Positions 41,614-50,222 of a stretch of 64,000 nt of DNA are shown one piece after another (the first letter of the stretch is position 1; each line of letters starts with the position of its first letter). The stretch comes from Bacillota bacterium (GTDB taxonomy: Bacteria; Bacillota; Clostridia; Christensenellales; Aristaeellaceae). The stretch lies in NCBI GenBank assembly GCA_023416655.1, contig JAEZHK010000039.1, forward strand, positions 1 through 64,000, read 5' to 3'. Position numbers and translations under genes: made by a program. Below the pieces are notes generated by a model, which was not told the origin of the DNA, searched no databases, and saw only the letters and a list, made by a program, of their open reading frames with translations.

Positions 41614-42456
41614 TTACTCCTTCACGGCGCCCGCCGTCAAACCCTCGACGACAAAGCGCTGCATCACCGCGAACATCACCGCGGTGGGCAAAAGCGCCAG
41701 CACGCCGCCGGCCATCAAGACGCCCCACTTGACGTCGTATTTTCCGATCAGCGACTTCAAACCCACCGGGATCGTCCACATATTCGAGGTGCTGATGAAG
41801 ATCGTACCGGCGATCAGCTCGTTCCACGCGCCGATGAACGCGAACACGAAGACCGCGACGATGCCCGGGAACATGACCGGCAGCACAATCCGCCTCAGGC
41901 CCTGCCCCCTGGTGCAGCCGTCCACGGAGGCGGCCTCCTCCAGCGTGTACGGGATGCGCTCGAAGAAGCTTCGCATCGTGATCACGCAGAACGGCAGGTT
42001 GACGATCAGGTAGTATATGAACAGGCTGAACCGTGTGTTGATCAGGCCCATCTTCGCATAGATCAGGTACAGCGGGATGATGACGAGGATGCCCGGGATC
42101 ATCTGCGTGACCAGGAAGAAAAGCATCATCGAGGCCTTTCCGCGGAAGGTGTAGCGCGCCATCGAGTAGCCGCCCAGGATCGACAGAAGCGTAATGCACA
42201 TCGCGGTCGCGACCGACACGATCACCGAGTTCTTGAGCATCTGCCCGTAATCGTACATCGAAAACAGCTGGTTGTAGTTCTCAGCCGTGAAGCTTCTCGG
42301 GAAGTAGGTCAGGTTCTGCGCGTCGATGATCTCAGTATGGGTCTTCAGCGAGGTGATCCCCATCCAGTAGATCGGCAGCACCACCGCCAGGAGGAAAAGC
42401 GCCAGCAGGATCACGCGCCCCGCCGTCAATACCACCCTATTCAGTTGACTGCGCAC
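41614..42456 (-). CDS. Sugar ABC transporter permease, MalG-like
   Basis: 280 residues, six membrane helices; the EAA loop EAASVDGCTRGQGLRRIVLPVMFPG contacts the ATPase. It starts at the last base of the partner permease's stop. No ATPase gene is in the operon, so a shared multi-sugar ATPase (MsmK type) elsewhere must energise it. Confidence 0.92.
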   Translation of the reverse strand: MRSQLNRVVLTAGRVILLALFLLAVVLPIYWMGITSLKTHTEIIDAQNLTYFPRSFTAENYNQLFSMYDYGQMLKNSVIVSVATAMCITLLSILGGYSMARYTFRGKASMMLFFLVTQMIPGILVIIPLYLIYAKMGLINTRFSLFIYYLIVNLPFCVITMRSFFERIPYTLEEAASVDGCTRGQGLRRIVLPVMFPGIVAVFVFAFIGAWNELIAGTIFISTSNMWTIPVGLKSLIGKYDVKWGVLMAGGVLALLPTAVMFAVMQRFVVEGLTAGAVKE

Positions 42457-43439
42457 TAGAAATCACCCGCCCTATTATACTTGGTCACCTGCAAAAACAC
42501 AACGGCGTACACCGCGAGGATGACCATCAGAAGGACCCCCAGCGCCGAGGCCAGGCCGAAATCGTAGCCCGAGAACGCGCGCGTGTACATGAAGGACGGC
42601 AGCGTCTGGGAGTGGTTGGCCGGCCCGCCGCCCGTGATGACGACGATGAGGTCAAAGGAATTGAAGATCCAGATCGTGCGCAAAAGGATCGTCACGATCA
42701 CGGTGGGCTTGATGTAGGGCATCGTGATCGAGAAGAAGCGCCGGATCGCGCCGCAGCCGTCCATATCGGCCGCCTCATAGACGTCCGCCGGGATGGACTG
42801 GAGCGCCGCCAGGTTCATGATCGCGAAGAACGGCACACCCATCCAGATCATCGCCAGCACGACGACCGTCAGGGAGAGCCCCGGTGTGCCCAGCCACGCC
42901 AGCTTCTCGCCGGCCCAGCCGAGCTTTTGGATCAGGTCGTTAACCACACCGTATTCCCCGTTGAAGGACCAGCGGTAGATGAGGCCGATGACGAACGCGG
43001 AGAACGCCCACGGCAGGAACACCAGCGCCTGGTACAGCCCGCGGCCGCGGAATTTCTTCCGAAGCGCCAGCGCCAGCGTCATGCCCAGCACGAACTGCCC
43101 CCCGACGCTCGCCACCACATAGATTAGCGAATTGCGCATGATGAGGCCTATGTCGGGGTCGGAGAACAGCTTTTGAAAGTTCGCGAGGCCATTGAAACGG
43201 ATGGCGTTGGGCGCGGTCAGCTTGTAGTTCTGAAACGCCATGACAAAGCTGTTGATCAGCGGGTAGCCGAACATCAGAAGGAGAAGAACCAATACCGGCA
43301 GAATGAAAAGGTACGGTTCCGCCGCGCGGCGCGCGCGCCGGTACCCGGCGGGCCTTTTCCGCTCAAACATGCGCAAAAGCGCGAATGCCAGAACGAAAAC
43401 CGCCGCCACCAGCATTAGGTACAGGACAAGCTCGCTCAT
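42456..43439 (-). CDS. Sugar ABC transporter permease, MalF-like
   Basis: 327 residues. One extra N-terminal helix (ELVLYLMLVAAVFVLAFALL) precedes the six-helix core; EAA loop EAADMDGCGAIRRFFSITMPYIKP. ATG 43439 is chosen because AAGGAGGG is seven bases before it. Confidence 0.92.
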   Translation of the reverse strand: MSELVLYLMLVAAVFVLAFALLRMFERKRPAGYRRARRAAEPYLFILPVLVLLLLMFGYPLINSFVMAFQNYKLTAPNAIRFNGLANFQKLFSDPDIGLIMRNSLIYVVASVGGQFVLGMTLALALRKKFRGRGLYQALVFLPWAFSAFVIGLIYRWSFNGEYGVVNDLIQKLGWAGEKLAWLGTPGLSLTVVVLAMIWMGVPFFAIMNLAALQSIPADVYEAADMDGCGAIRRFFSITMPYIKPTVIVTILLRTIWIFNSFDLIVVITGGGPANHSQTLPSFMYTRAFSGYDFGLASALGVLLMVILAVYAVVFLQVTKYNRAGDF

Positions 43440-43513
43440 GGGACCCTCCTTCAAAAGGGCGGGGGAAGGCAACCTCCCCCACCCCGCTGCGAATGCGATC
43501 CTTTGGTCTGATT

Positions 43514-44851
43514 TCAGCCTGCGCTGAGCGCCTTGGGCTGCTCGACCGCGGAACCCGGGTTGTCCAGAAGGTACTGCTTCATGCGGGCCTCGAGCTCCTT
43601 GGCCACGTTGCCCAGTGAAGTCGCGGCGTCCTGCTGGCCCAGAAGGTACTTCTGCATTTCCTCATGCATCATGCCCTGGTGCATGTCGGTGTAGCTGAAC
43701 GGGCCAAACGCGCAGGGCACGACCATCGCGGGGTCATTGAGCTGCTGCACGAACGCGGCGTAGTAGCCGGTCGGGCCGTAGAACGGATCGTCGCCAACGG
43801 CCTTCTTGATCGGGATCAGGCCGGTCAGCTTGCAGTATTCGATGTTGTTGTCCGGGCGGGTCAGGAACTGAATCAGCTGCCACGCCGCGTCGGGGTTCTT
43901 GGAAGTGGTGGAGATGGAGTAGGCGTAGGGCGAGTTGACGGTGTTGTAGATCTTGCCGTCCACATCGCTCCTGGGCATCGGCATGACCATCCACTGCTCG
44001 TCCTTCATGGTGGAGATGCAGGTGGCGGCGACTTCAGAGTCGTTGATCAGCGTGCCGGTCAGGCCGCCGGTGAAGTTGTCCACCATCTCGACGAAGCCCC
44101 AGTTGATGGCGTCCTTGGGCGCGCAGCCGTCCAGATACAGGCCGCACCAGGTCTTGTAGGCTTCAACGGCTTCCGGGGTGTTGAACAGCGCCGTGCCGTC
44201 GTCCGCGTAGGCCTTGCCGCCGGAGAGGCTCTGAAGGTACACGAACAGCGGGTCAAACGCGCCGCGCGCGCCGCGGAACGAGGTGCCGTAGTGGTTCTTG
44301 GTGGAGTCGGTCAGAGCGTGGACGGCGCCAAAGAACTCGCTGTAGGTCCAGCCCTTCGCCGGGTCGAGGGTCAGACCGGCTTCGGCGGCCCAGTCCTTGC
44401 GGACGTACACGCCCTTGACCATGACGCCGTCGGGCACGGTATAGGTGTCGCCGTAGAGCTCTTTTTCGCCCTTCCAAACCAGCTTGGTCACGGTGTCGGC
44501 ATATTCGCCTTCGGTGCCGGCGATGTAGCCGCTAAGCGGCTTCACCCAGCCCGCGGCGGTGAACTGGCCCAGCCAGCCGGCCCAGGTGGTCATCACGTCG
44601 GGAAGCTGGCCGGAAGTGCCCAGCACCGTCAGCTTGTTGGCCGCGTCGTCCCACGGCACGGATTCGTAGGTCACGGAGATGCCGGTCTCTTCCTTGAACT
44701 TTGCGAAGGTGGTTTCGAAGTACTGCTGACGGACGGGGCTCGGAGAAACATCGATGAAGCGCAGTTCAATCCCCTCGGCGGCCGCGGCAAAGCCCGTGAA
44801 CAGGCTTGCGATCAACGCGAGGCACAGGACGGTTCCCAACAGTTTCCTCAT
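43514..44851 (-). CDS. Sugar-binding protein of the ABC importer (family 1)
   Basis: 445 residues. Signal peptide MRKLLGTVLCLALIASLFTG followed by FAAAAEG: a signal peptidase I site and no lipobox cysteine. The body is a family 1 solute-binding protein (LPDVMTTWAGWLGQFTAAGWVKPL, then NTVNSPYAYSISTTSKNPDAAWQLIQFL). Binds the glycan outside and hands it to the two permeases. Lack of a lipid anchor is odd for a Gram-positive and suggests either another anchor or a diderm envelope. Confidence 0.9.
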   Translation of the reverse strand: MRKLLGTVLCLALIASLFTGFAAAAEGIELRFIDVSPSPVRQQYFETTFAKFKEETGISVTYESVPWDDAANKLTVLGTSGQLPDVMTTWAGWLGQFTAAGWVKPLSGYIAGTEGEYADTVTKLVWKGEKELYGDTYTVPDGVMVKGVYVRKDWAAEAGLTLDPAKGWTYSEFFGAVHALTDSTKNHYGTSFRGARGAFDPLFVYLQSLSGGKAYADDGTALFNTPEAVEAYKTWCGLYLDGCAPKDAINWGFVEMVDNFTGGLTGTLINDSEVAATCISTMKDEQWMVMPMPRSDVDGKIYNTVNSPYAYSISTTSKNPDAAWQLIQFLTRPDNNIEYCKLTGLIPIKKAVGDDPFYGPTGYYAAFVQQLNDPAMVVPCAFGPFSYTDMHQGMMHEEMQKYLLGQQDAATSLGNVAKELEARMKQYLLDNPGSAVEQPKALSAG

Positions 44852-44894
44852 GTGATTCCCTCCTTATCGTTTTGAACGGCGCAAGCCGCGCCGG

Positions 44895-46070
44895 TCAAAT
44901 CTCATCAAGCGCCCGGGCGAGGTCTTCGATCAGGTTGTCCGCGCCCTCAAGGCCGCAGTGCAGCCGGATCAGCCCCCGGTCGGGGTTCCCCAGGAATTCC
45001 AGCTCCTCGTTTGATGCCTCGTATAGCGGGCAGAGCGCGAGGCTTTCAAATCCGCCCCAGGAGCAGCCCTTGCCGAAGAGTCGGAGCGTGTTGATGAAGC
45101 GCACCGCGTCCTCGGGCGGGCGGTCCAGCACCAGGCTCATCAGCCCCGTGTGTCCACGCATCTGCCGCTCGATCAGTTCTCGCTGCGGGTGGGATTTGAG
45201 GCCCGTGTACAATACCCGCCCCACCTTGGGCTGCTCTTCGAGCCATGCCGCCACCTTAAGCGCGGTCCGCTGATGGCACTCGAGCCGCGCCTCAAGCGTA
45301 CGCAACCCGCGCAGCACCAGCCAGCCCTCCATCGGCCCCAGCACGCCGCCCAGCCATTCGCGCATGTTTTGGATGATGTAGTCCATCCGGTCGCCGTCTT
45401 TTGCGATCAACGCGCCGCCGATGAGGTCGCTGTGGCCGCCCAGGTATTTTGAGAGCGTGTGCATCACAAGGTCGATGCCCATCTCCAGCGGGTTCTGGTA
45501 GAGCGGCGTGGAATAGGTGTTGTCGATGTAAGTGACGACGTTATGCCGCCGGCAGATCTCCGCGATGGCCCGAAGGTCCACGACGGTGAACACGAACGTG
45601 GCCGGGCTTTCAAGGATCATGAGCCGGGTATTGGGCCGGATCGCCCGCTCGATTTCGTCAAGGTCCGTCCCGGACACGAAGGAGATGTCGATGTCAAGGC
45701 GCGGGCCGCCGACATTGGCCATGAAGCGCTTTACTGGCTGGTAGGCGTCCCGCATGCACAGCACGTGGTCCCCCGACTTGCAGGTGCCCAGGATCGCGCT
45801 GGTCGCCGCGGCCATGCCGGAGGCGAACACCGCGGCGCGCGCCCCGCCCTCAAGCGCGGCGAGCTTGCGCTCCAACAGGTGCGTGGTGGGGTTACCGGCG
45901 CGGGTATAGACGTAGCAATCGTCGTCCGTCATGTCGGCGTGCGCGTATTCCTCAAACGTCGGAAACACGTGCAGCGAGTTCAGGTATACCGGTGGTGCGA
46001 CCGCGCCGTAATGGCGCGCGCGGTCCTCGAAGGAATGGGTCAGGATCAGCTGCTGCCGTTCGAGTTCCAT
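44895..46070 (-). CDS. Cys/Met-metabolism PLP enzyme (cystathionine gamma-synthase/lyase family)
   Basis: 391 residues, fold type I. YTRAGNPTTHLLERKLAALEGG, the aspartate in YIDNTYSTPLYQNPLEMGIDLVMHTLSKYLGGHSD, and the PLP lysine in TLSKYLGG are family marks. Members make or break cystathionine, O-acylhomoserine or methionine; the exact reaction cannot be read from the sequence. First gene of the minus-strand operon: the sugar-binding protein follows 43 bases after its stop. A sulfur amino acid enzyme at the head of a glycan operon is unusual. Confidence 0.85.
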   Translation of the reverse strand: MELERQQLILTHSFEDRARHYGAVAPPVYLNSLHVFPTFEEYAHADMTDDDCYVYTRAGNPTTHLLERKLAALEGGARAAVFASGMAAATSAILGTCKSGDHVLCMRDAYQPVKRFMANVGGPRLDIDISFVSGTDLDEIERAIRPNTRLMILESPATFVFTVVDLRAIAEICRRHNVVTYIDNTYSTPLYQNPLEMGIDLVMHTLSKYLGGHSDLIGGALIAKDGDRMDYIIQNMREWLGGVLGPMEGWLVLRGLRTLEARLECHQRTALKVAAWLEEQPKVGRVLYTGLKSHPQRELIERQMRGHTGLMSLVLDRPPEDAVRFINTLRLFGKGCSWGGFESLALCPLYEASNEELEFLGNPDRGLIRLHCGLEGADNLIEDLARALDEI

Positions 46071-46102
46071 GCTTTCACTTCCAACATCTCGCCAAAGTAA
46101 CT

Positions 46103-46119
46103 GGTACTAAATTAGAACC
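46103..46119 (-). promoter_or_regulatory. 17-bp palindromic operator, probable GntR site
   Basis: GGTACTAAATTAGAACC reads GGTnCTAA/TTAGnACC, symmetrical except at its centre and one pair. It lies just downstream of the -10 box of the glycan operon, where a repressor would block initiation. The form agrees with known FadR-subgroup operators (GGT...ACC half-sites). Confidence 0.7.
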
Positions 46120-46131
46120 GTGTATGCGTAC

Positions 46132-46160
46132 AGTATATCCGGCGCAACTTCAGTTGTCAA
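46132..46160 (-). promoter_or_regulatory. Promoter of the glycan-utilisation operon
   Basis: On the minus strand TTGACA (46155-46160), 17-base spacer, TATACT (46132-46137). Confidence 0.85.
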
Positions 46161-46455
46161 CACATTCTGCTCAATATTTTCACACTAAAGCCTTTGCCGT
46201 GGATTGTCAGCTGCTGTCGATTGTTCTTACTCCCAGAATTGGTACTTTTGAGGAACCGGTCTTAACGCCCGAATTGATTTCGAAACCCTTTCGTCAAGCC
46301 GCCTTTGAAGACCCGGTTCGGTTCGGCGGCAGGACAGGGCATGCGCCACCATGGAAGCACGAATCTTTTTGGACATGCATTCCGAAACCCGCTTCCCCGG
46401 CGCGTCAAAAACCGCCATTAATAATTCGATCGGGCATTGGTTAGCTTATTGCCTA
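46161..46455. other. Intergenic stretch with no recognised gene
   Basis: Between the glycan-operon promoter and the next small gene. Both strands give only short frames without ribosome sites. An open frame on the plus strand (about 46237-46440) has a plausible amino acid mix but no start or match that I recognise; it may be a gene scrap. Confidence 0.3.
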
Positions 46456-46468
46456 AGGAGGTATGCAT

Positions 46469-46717
46469 ATGAAAAAAGAAAGCATCATGGCAATCCGGTG
46501 TGACAACCGGCGGGAGAATGCCGACGAACTTCAAAAAGTCTTGACAGCGTTCGGATGCAGCATCAGGATGCGGCTTGGGATTCATGAGACGGGCGATGTC
46601 TGCGCCAACGAGGGGTTGATTCTTCTCCACCTCGTTGATTCTTCGGAAGGGATCGAAAAATTCAAGGCCGCGCTTGACGCAATGGATGGAATCCGGTTCA
46701 AATTGATGGAGATCTGA
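46469..46717 (+). CDS. Small ACT/ferredoxin-fold protein, unknown role
   Basis: 82 residues. An alternating beta-alpha-beta pattern (ESIMAIRCDN, ENADELQKVLTAFGC, SIRMRLGIHE, GLILLHLVD, GIEKFKAALDAM, IRFKLMEI) fits a small ACT-like fold of the kind seen in TM1266-type hydrogenase-associated regulators; the conserved RLGIHETGDVC is suggestive. No hydrogenase genes are nearby. ATG 46469 is preferred over ATG 46463 because AAGGAGG ends right at the latter. A long hairpin follows. Confidence 0.55.
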   Translation: MKKESIMAIRCDNRRENADELQKVLTAFGCSIRMRLGIHETGDVCANEGLILLHLVDSSEGIEKFKAALDAMDGIRFKLMEI

Positions 46718-46736
46718 CGCCCCCGCAGCATCCTGC

Positions 46737-46790
46737 GATAAGGCCCGCGAACCTGCCATCTAAGGAAAGGACAGTTACGCGGGCCTTATC
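46737..46790 (+). terminator. Long-stem hairpin after the small ACT-like gene
   Basis: GATAAGGCCCGCG (46737-46749) pairs exactly with CGCGGGCCTTATC (46778-46790) around a 28-base loop. No U tract follows, so it is terminator-like rather than a certain terminator. Confidence 0.55.
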
Positions 46791-46872
46791 CCATTCTCAT
46801 CTCAGGTGTCCGATTGCCAAATAAATTCCAACTTTAAAATCATACGCGATTCGTTATTTTGTGCATCCGCGA

Positions 46873-46901
46873 TTGACAAGCTGTTCACCCAGTGATACAA
46901 T
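46873..46901 (+). promoter_or_regulatory. Promoter of a candidate untranslated RNA
   Basis: TTGACA (46873-46878), 17-base spacer, TACAAT (46896-46901). No coding region starts in the next 500 bases. Confidence 0.7.
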
Positions 46902-46907
46902 ACAGGT

Positions 46908-47241
46908 GAGCCAAGGATCTGCAGATAAAAATCGGGCTCGCAAGGGGGGCGATTGACTGAACATCGAGGATTTCACCGAACCCGTTGTTGTCTGCTTCGC
47001 CCGTTTTGGTAGATACTGACAACAGTTGACAACAGAACCCACCCTCTGGCAACACGAAGAAGTGACAGGCAAGTCCTACCGACACCGAAACCGGGAAAGC
47101 ACCATTCGTAAGACCCAGACGGTTCATCCCCACGCGGGGGATGTTGATTGTTTCCGGGCGAAGCAGCAACTTGACCGGCAGACACTCGGACAACAAAACT
47201 GAATACGTTGACCAGCCCGCCGCAACTGCGGCGGGCTTATT
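46908..47241 (+). ncRNA. Candidate untranslated RNA, ~330 bases
   Basis: Bounded by the promoter above and by a terminator-like hairpin AGCCCGCCGCA/TGCGGCGGGCT (47214-47237) followed by TATT. It holds no reading frame with a ribosome site. Inner hairpins include ATCCCC/GGGGAT near 47125 and CCGGGCG...TTGACCGG. The motif TGACAACAGTTGACAACAG (tandem 9-mers) lies at ~47018. It does not show the hallmarks of tmRNA, RNase P RNA, SRP RNA or 6S RNA that I know. Confidence 0.45.
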
Positions 47242-47347
47242 GCTGCCCCGGGCGAATGTCCGCAAGCGGCCCAAGATGAGGCGACGCGCATGACGTCCGG
47301 ACCGGCTGTGTTTGAGGGTACAAATTGAGCAACCGCGCCAATCACAC

Positions 47348-47376
47348 TTGTTTCCCCGCGCCAACTGCCATATAAT
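47348..47376 (+). promoter_or_regulatory. Promoter of the truncated serine-hydrolase gene
   Basis: TTGTTT (47348-47353), 17-base spacer, TATAAT (47371-47376). Confidence 0.6.
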
Positions 47377-47426
47377 CGAACAGGGAGCATCCGCAAGCAT
47401 TCGCTGCCCGAAAACGGAGCGTCCGC

Positions 47427-47624
47427 ATGAAGAAAATGCAACGATTCAACCTGCTATGGGTGCTGATCGTGGCCATTTGGGCCATCGGGGGCGCAAGCGC
47501 CGAGACAGGCGGCGCTGCGGAGCATCCGGATTTTAACCGAATCGACCGTTACATCGAAAGCCAAATGGCGGACAAAGCGTTTTTGCTTTTCAGACATGTC
47601 GGTTCAAATCAGATGGGCGTTTGA
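47427..47624 (+). pseudogene. Beta-lactamase-type serine hydrolase, N-terminal stub
   Basis: 65 residues: a signal peptide (MKKMQRFNLLWVLIVAIWAIGGASA) and HPDFNRIDRYIESQMADKAF, the usual entry into class C beta-lactamase-like serine hydrolases (IDxYIexQM). Right there the sequence departs into LLFRHVGSNQMGV and stops; the catalytic SxxK and later motifs are gone. A deletion has joined it to the upstream side of the DUF5131 gene. The product could still be secreted as a peptide. Confidence 0.55.
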
Positions 47625-47653
47625 AAACTTGAAGAGCACAGCGAGGGACTTCT

Positions 47654-48361
47654 ATGCCACTATGGAACCCATGGCGCGGCTGCCGCAGATATAGCGAAGG
47701 CTGCAAATACTGTTACATTCACAAAGGGGATGCAAAGCGCGGCGTCGATACGGGCGCGATTGTCCGCACCGATCAATTTGACGCGCCCATTCAAAGAAAG
47801 AAGTCCGGGGAATACAAAATCAAATCCGGGCAAACGGTCTATCTCTGCTTTTCCACCGATTTTCTGATCGAGGAAGCGGACGAATGGCGGTCCGAATGCT
47901 GGGCGATGATGAAGACGCGTTCGGACTTACATTTCCTGTTCCTCACAAAGCGCATTGACCGCTTCATGGACTGTGTTCCGGAAGACTGGGGCGATGGCTA
48001 TGACAACGTGACCGTCGGCTGCACGGTGGAAAATCAGCGGCGGGCTGATGATCGCCTGCGCATTTTTACGGACTTGCCCATCAAGCACAAGAACATTATC
48101 TGCCAGCCTTTGATTGAGGAAATTGATATTGAAAGCCATCTGCGCGGTGTCGAGCTGGTCGTTGCAGGCGGCGAATCGGACCCAAACGCCCGCCCCCTGC
48201 ATTATGATTGGGTTTTGAAACTTCGTGAGCAATGCAGGCGGCAGGGGGTCCGCTTTGAGTTTCGTCAATGCGGCACGCACTTCATCAAAGACGGAAAGCA
48301 ATACACATTGGCGGTAAAGGATTTATGCGCCCAGGCAAAAAGGGCAAACATTAACTTATAA
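47654..48361 (+). CDS. DUF5131 (phage Gp37/Gp68-like) protein
   Basis: 235 residues. MPLWNPWRGCRRYSEGCKYCYI opens with the CX6CX2C cysteine set (C10, C17, C20) characteristic of this family, which looks like a radical-SAM-related metal site; FCFSTDFLIEEADEWR, LFLTKRIDRF and GGESDPNARPL are the other conserved parts. Homologues occur in phages and mobile elements and often in chromosomes; the reaction is unknown. It may have come with the rearrangement that truncated the upstream gene. Confidence 0.85.
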   Translation: MPLWNPWRGCRRYSEGCKYCYIHKGDAKRGVDTGAIVRTDQFDAPIQRKKSGEYKIKSGQTVYLCFSTDFLIEEADEWRSECWAMMKTRSDLHFLFLTKRIDRFMDCVPEDWGDGYDNVTVGCTVENQRRADDRLRIFTDLPIKHKNIICQPLIEEIDIESHLRGVELVVAGGESDPNARPLHYDWVLKLREQCRRQGVRFEFRQCGTHFIKDGKQYTLAVKDLCAQAKRANINL

Positions 48362-48473
48362 CCCATCCCTCCCCCCGTTCGCGCATCATAGAGAGGACAA
48401 GTGCCATGGATGAAACGCCACCGCCGGCACACGGTAAGTAAGCGGCAGCTGGGCATCATAACCATCCGGGCGG

Positions 48474-48502
48474 TTGCGCAGCGGAGAAGATCATGGTACA
48501 CT
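48474..48502 (+). promoter_or_regulatory. Candidate promoter of the selenium operon
   Basis: TTGCGC (48474-48479), 17-base spacer, TACACT (48497-48502). A small hairpin ATGGTAC/GTACCAT (48493-48499 with 48510-48516) overlaps the start of transcription. Confidence 0.45.
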
Positions 48503-48541
48503 TCCTGCAGTACCATATGGTTGGAATCGGAGATGTCTGAA

Positions 48542-49573
48542 ATGGATGAACGCACCATCTTCTGCAAGGGCGGCGGCTGCACGGCAAAACTGGGCGCAGG
48601 GGTCTTAAACCATGTGCTGCAGCGGCTTCCCAAAGGGCCGGTGGACGAAAATTTGCTCATCGGCTACGACAGCCGGGACGACGCGGCTGTCTACAAGGTA
48701 TCGGATGACCTCGCCATCGTGCAGACGCTGGACTTCTTCCCACCCATGGTGGAGGACCCATACTTGTTCGGGAAGATCGCCGCGGCCAACGCGCTCAGCG
48801 ATGTCTACGCCATGGGCGGCGAGGTCAAAACGGTGCTGAACATCGTGTGCTTCCCGGAGTCCATGGATCTGAACATCCTTGGGGAAATCCTCAGGGGCGG
48901 CAGCGAAAAGGTCATCGAGGCGGGCGGCATTCTGGCGGGCGGCCACTCCATCGCGGACGCCGACATCAAATACGGCCTGTCGGTCACCGGGTTCGTCCAT
49001 CCGGACAGTATCTATCCCAACAACGGGGGGAAGCCGGGCGACAAACTGATCCTCACCAAGCGGCTGGGCGTGGGCATCCTATGCACGGCAAGCCGCGTGG
49101 GCGAGGCGTCGGCAGAGACCATGGAAGCCGCCATCCAGTCTATGACGGCCTTGAACAAATACGCCGCCGAGTGCTGCAAAAGCTATGCCATCCACGCCTG
49201 CACCGACGTGACCGGCTTCGGCTTCCTGGGCCACCTGCACGAGATGCTGGACGGGCGGCTGTCCTGCCATATCGACGCGGACGCGGTTCCCCTGTTCCCG
49301 GAGGCGCTCACGCACGCGGGAGAATTCCTGCTGACCGCCGCGGGTCAGCGAAACCGGAACCACGCGGGGCCATTCGTCCGGTTCGAAGGCGTGCCCTTCG
49401 CCATGGAAGAGGTGCTCTTCGACCCGCAAACCTCCGGCGGGCTGCTGATTGCGCTCTCCGCTGACGAAGCGCCTCACCTGTTGAAAGACCTGAAGGCCAT
49501 CGGCCTTCCGGCGGAGATCGTCGGCGAACTGACGGAGCAGGCCGAAACGGAAATCCACGTGACAAAAAACTGA
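48542..49573 (+). CDS. selD: Selenophosphate synthetase
   Basis: Makes selenophosphate from selenide and ATP for selenocysteine and selenouridine. 343 residues. The N-terminal FCKGGGCTAKLG holds the active Cys13 and Lys16 in the expected spacing; this is a cysteine form (some SelD carry selenocysteine here). AIR-synthase-type ATP fold: DDAAVYKV, DFFPPMVEDPYLFGKIAAANALSDVYAMGG, GGHSI, DVTGFGFLGH, and DPQTSGGLL. Start: ATG 48542 follows CGGAG by nine bases; ATG 48533 is possible. First of a four-gene selenium group. Confidence 0.95.
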   Translation: MDERTIFCKGGGCTAKLGAGVLNHVLQRLPKGPVDENLLIGYDSRDDAAVYKVSDDLAIVQTLDFFPPMVEDPYLFGKIAAANALSDVYAMGGEVKTVLNIVCFPESMDLNILGEILRGGSEKVIEAGGILAGGHSIADADIKYGLSVTGFVHPDSIYPNNGGKPGDKLILTKRLGVGILCTASRVGEASAETMEAAIQSMTALNKYAAECCKSYAIHACTDVTGFGFLGHLHEMLDGRLSCHIDADAVPLFPEALTHAGEFLLTAAGQRNRNHAGPFVRFEGVPFAMEEVLFDPQTSGGLLIALSADEAPHLLKDLKAIGLPAEIVGELTEQAETEIHVTKN

Positions 49574-49592
49574 CCGGACGGAGGATGGAAAT

Positions 49593-50210
49593 ATGGTCCG
49601 AGTTGACGCGATGGGCGACGCCTGCCCGATCCCCGTGGTGAAAACGAAAAATGCCATCAAAGAGCTGAACGGCTCCGGCGTGGTGGAAACGCTGGTGGAC
49701 AACGAGATCGCCGTGCAGAACCTGACCAAGATGGCGGGCCAGAAGGGTTATGGCGTGAAGTCCGATAAGCTGGCCCCCGGCCAGTTCAAGGTTACCATGA
49801 CCATCGGCGAGGGCGCGGAGCCGCTTATGCCCGGCGAGGCGGAAGAATGCCCCGCCGCGCCAGCCGAAAAGCGGAAGAACACCGTGGTGGTGATCTCCTC
49901 CCGAAAGATGGGCGACGGCAGCGACGAGCTGGGCGCGGCGCTCATGAAGGGCTTCCTCTACGCGCTGAGCCAGCAGGACGCCCTGCCCACGAGCATCCTG
50001 TTCTACAACGGCGGCGCGGCGCTGACAAGCGAGGAATCTCCCTCTCTGGAGGATCTGAAATCGCTGGAAGCGCGGGGCGTGGAGATTCTCACCTGCGGCA
50101 CCTGCCTGAACTTCTATGGTCTTACCGACAAGCTGAAGGTGGGCGGGGTCACGAACATGTACGCGATCGTGGAAAAAATGACCCAGGCCGACCTCATCGT
50201 AAAGCCCTGA
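49593..50210 (+). CDS. yedF: YedF-type selenium-metabolism sulfurtransferase-like protein
   Basis: 205 residues: N-terminal TusA-like domain with VDAMGDACPIPVVKTKNAI (the CPxP cysteine C10) and a C-terminal DsrE-like domain (~90-205, SILFYNGGAALTSEESPS, ILTCGTCLNFYGL with two cysteines). Thought to carry selenium in selenophosphate supply. 19 bases after selD with GGAGG ahead. Confidence 0.92.
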   Translation: MVRVDAMGDACPIPVVKTKNAIKELNGSGVVETLVDNEIAVQNLTKMAGQKGYGVKSDKLAPGQFKVTMTIGEGAEPLMPGEAEECPAAPAEKRKNTVVVISSRKMGDGSDELGAALMKGFLYALSQQDALPTSILFYNGGAALTSEESPSLEDLKSLEARGVEILTCGTCLNFYGLTDKLKVGGVTNMYAIVEKMTQADLIVKP

Positions 50211-50222
50211 GCCGCTCGGGAC

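Noticed and set aside
47120..47150. GGTTCATCCCCACGCGGGGG resembles a type I-E CRISPR repeat
   Set aside because: Only one copy; nothing similar at 61-base spacing on either side and no cas genes nearby. Treated as a hairpin.
48542..48600. Selenocysteine codon in selD
   Set aside because: The active-site codon is TGC (cysteine), not TGA.
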